Assembly: GCA_937874815.1 (NCBI GenBank) | Contig: CALNBW010000011.1 | Span: 1 to 7,556, forward strand | Source of the DNA: an uncultured Bacillota bacterium | GTDB lineage: Bacteria > Bacillota > UBA994 > UBA5500 | Reading direction: 5' to 3' | DNA: 7,556 nt | Shown: positions 6,013 through 7,556 of the stretch, piece after piece | Position numbering within the stretch: position 1 is the stretch's first letter | How the letters are laid out: every line of letters begins with the position of its first letter | Made by a program: the position numbers and the translations under genes | The notes under the pieces: model-generated | What the model was told of the DNA's origin: nothing | The model's input: only the letters and a program-made list of their open reading frames with translations | Database searches by the model: none

Positions 6013-7556
6013 AGGCATCAAACTCCAAAACGGTTTGAGTACGCCGCCGGGCAGCATAGTACTGCTCTAGTGCCTGCTCCAGAACCTGCCGCAACCGGGC
6101 CCGTTCTCTTGACTTGATGATGATCTGCCAGCGGAAACTATTTTTGATCTTGCTGACTGGACAAGGTGTCGGGCCGATTAGTTGGCCGGCCCCACCCAGA
6201 TTTTCAGTCAGCCGGGCAGCCAAGAAAGCTGCATCGGCGATTAACTCTGTTTCATTTTCGTTAGTAAAGAATAATGTTATCATATAGCCCAGCGGTGGGT
6301 AAAGCCCTTGCTGGCGCATTTGCATTTCCTTATGATAAAAACCGAGATAATCATGGTTCCGGGCGCACTCTAATGCATAATGGCTCGTGTTGAATGCTTG
6401 CAGAATAACCTCGCCCGGGCTATCCCCGCGCCCGGCGCGGCGCTCGGCCGAGCGAAAATCCGGAATATAGAGCCCACTGTCGGCTCCCACCACACCTACT
6501 AAGGTAACACGGGGAAAATCTAGGCCTTTTGCGATCATCTGGGTGCCCACCAAAATATCATATTTACCCTGCCCAAAGCCCTGCAAAATGCGGGCATGGG
6601 CATTGCGCCCGACGGTAGTATCTCTATCCATACGCTCGACCTTAGCTTCTGGAAACCGAGACTGAAGGTACGTTTCCAAGCGCTCAGTGCCAATACCTTG
6701 AGTTCTAAGTCTATCACTACCACACTCCGGGCAGGTACGCAAGATTGGCTGTTGGTAACCACAGTAATGGCAATGCAAGCGCCCCGTACTGAGATGATAA
6801 GTCAAGGAAATGTCGCAATGTGGGCAAAAGGGTACAGCGCCGCAGTCAAGACAGAGCAAAAAGCTGGCAAAGCCGCGCCGGTTAAGCAGAATGATGGCCT
6901 GTTCCTGACGGCTTAAGCATTCAGTCAGGGCATGCTCCAAGCGGCGACTGATGGGCCCTTTATGACCAGCCCGCAACTCTTCCCGCATGTCGACAACCCG
7001 TACAGGCGGCAGTGGCCTATCACTTACCCGCTCCGTTAACTCTAGACGCTGGCATTTGCCCATTTCGCTAGCCGTATACGTTTCCAGCGAAGGGGTGGCA
7101 CTTCCCAGCACGAGCAAACTGCCAGTGGTGCGCTGCCGCAATTGGGCCACGACCCGGGTATGGTAGCGGGGATTTTCATCCTGCTGATAACTTTGATCAT
7201 GCTCTTCATCAAGAATAATCACCCCAAGCCGGGTTAAAGGCACAAAGATGGCTGAGCGAGCCCCAATCACAATTTGGGCGTAGCCGCCCTTGATGCGTCG
7301 CCATTCGTCAAAGCGCTCGCGCGGGGTAAGGCCACTATGCCAGATAGCAACTTGACTACCGAAACGGGCCTGAAAGTGCGCCACCATCTGGGGAGTAAGA
7401 GAGATCTCCGGCACTAGCATCAGGCACTGCTTTTTTTGCTCCAGGGCCGCGGCGATCAAACGCAAGTAGACCTCTGTTTTGCCACTACCAGTAACCCCAT
7501 GCAACAGCCACGTTGTCGGCTTCTCCGCAACCAGCCCCTCGCTCAACCGCTCAAAA
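6011..7556 (-). CDS. priA: Primosomal replication-restart helicase PriA (partial, 5' end outside window; helicase motif VI disrupted)
   Basis: PriA is an SF2 3'-5' DNA helicase that recognises stalled forks and reloads the replicative helicase. The frame is open to the window edge, giving 514 C-terminal residues (numbered from the Phe at 7555); family members are about 730-800, so the DNA-binding N-terminus is missing. Visible are Walker A GVTGSGKT (20-27), DEEH (116-119), GSATPS (151-156), eight zinc cysteines (C235, C238, C244, C247, C262, C265, C275, C278) inserted between the two helicase lobes, and GTQMIAKGLDF (337-347). After PDFRSAER the sequence goes straight to RAGRGDSPGEV. PriA normally has about ten more residues here, of the type TFQLLTQVAG, so the Gln and first Gly of motif VI QVAGRAGR are absent (junction at 6439/6440). 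The frame is kept. The C-terminus ends VLEFDA, a few residues shorter than usual. A TTG at 7546 is internal, not the start. Confidence 0.93.
   Translation of the reverse strand, partial: FERLSEGLVAEKPTTWLLHGVTGSGKTEVYLRLIAAALEQKKQCLMLVPEISLTPQMVAHFQARFGSQVAIWHSGLTPRERFDEWRRIKGGYAQIVIGARSAIFVPLTRLGVIILDEEHDQSYQQDENPRYHTRVVAQLRQRTTGSLLVLGSATPSLETYTASEMGKCQRLELTERVSDRPLPPVRVVDMREELRAGHKGPISRRLEHALTECLSRQEQAIILLNRRGFASFLLCLDCGAVPFCPHCDISLTYHLSTGRLHCHYCGYQQPILRTCPECGSDRLRTQGIGTERLETYLQSRFPEAKVERMDRDTTVGRNAHARILQGFGQGKYDILVGTQMIAKGLDFPRVTLVGVVGADSGLYIPDFRSAERRAGRGDSPGEVILQAFNTSHYALECARNHDYLGFYHKEMQMRQQGLYPPLGYMITLFFTNENETELIADAAFLAARLTENLGGAGQLIGPTPCPVSKIKNSFRWQIIIKSRERARLRQVLEQALEQYYAARRRTQTVLEFDA
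6426..6454. repeat. Two adjoining perfect GC-rich palindromes inside priA
   Basis: Bases 6426-6440 form an inverted repeat with 7-base arms CCGCGCC / GGCGCGG around one central C. Bases 6441-6454 form a perfect 14-base palindrome CGCTCGGCCGAGCG. They touch each other and lie at the point where PriA lacks the expected motif VI residues. A further 8-base palindrome GCCCGGGC is at 6413-6420. They are inside coding sequence, so they may simply reflect GC-rich codon choice at the junction. Confidence 0.75.

Noticed and set aside
6596..6916. Plus-strand open frame of 106 codons opposite the PriA zinc-binding region
   Set aside because: It is fully antisense to conserved PriA motifs and has no family resemblance or convincing initiation signal.
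7544..7546. TTG as a possible start codon of a short PriA
   Set aside because: The frame continues open to the window edge with PriA-like sequence, Walker A follows only 17 codons later, and the family has a long N-terminal domain, so this is an internal Leu codon.

Overview
The window is a compact, single-strand piece of a bacterial housekeeping operon. Every gene lies on the minus strand, so transcription runs from position 7556 toward position 1. The order in transcription is priA (5' end outside the window), def, fmt, a YugP-type membrane zinc peptidase, rsmB, rlmN, a PP2C phosphatase (stp/prpC) and a PASTA-type Ser/Thr kinase (prkC, 3' end outside the window). This order, the PrpC/PrkC pair and the YugP-like peptidase point to a Gram-positive Firmicute, most likely a Clostridia-type lineage (Peptococcaceae/Moorella-like). 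That placement is inferred from gene order and protein style, not from a search. GC content looks a little above half by eye, and GTG starts are common (def, rsmB, rlmN).

Region by region: 7556-6011 holds the C-terminal two thirds of the replication-restart helicase PriA. 5999-5514 is peptide deformylase and 5514-4576 is methionyl-tRNA formyltransferase, the enzymes that remove and add the formyl group of initiator methionine. A 57-base gap with a strong ribosome binding site leads to the peptidase at 4518-3835. RsmB (3835-2507) and RlmN (2469-1423) modify ribosomal RNA. The Stp phosphatase (1414-671) and PrkC kinase (674-1) form an opposing signalling pair. Stop and start codons overlap by 1 base (def/fmt and yugP/rsmB) or 4 bases (stp/prkC), and the other gaps are 8 to 57 bases, so translational coupling in one transcript is likely. 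No gene-free stretch exceeds 57 bases. I saw no RNA genes, mobile elements, CRISPR arrays or terminators.

The genes combine initiator-Met formylation and deformylation, rRNA methylation, replication restart and reversible protein phosphorylation, a grouping typical of Firmicutes. I found no convincing novel system. The most unusual observation is in PriA. An otherwise intact helicase lacks about ten residues that include the first half of helicase motif VI. The junction lies between two perfect GC-rich DNA palindromes. It is either a real in-frame deletion with functional consequences or a sequencing/assembly collapse at a hairpin-prone site.
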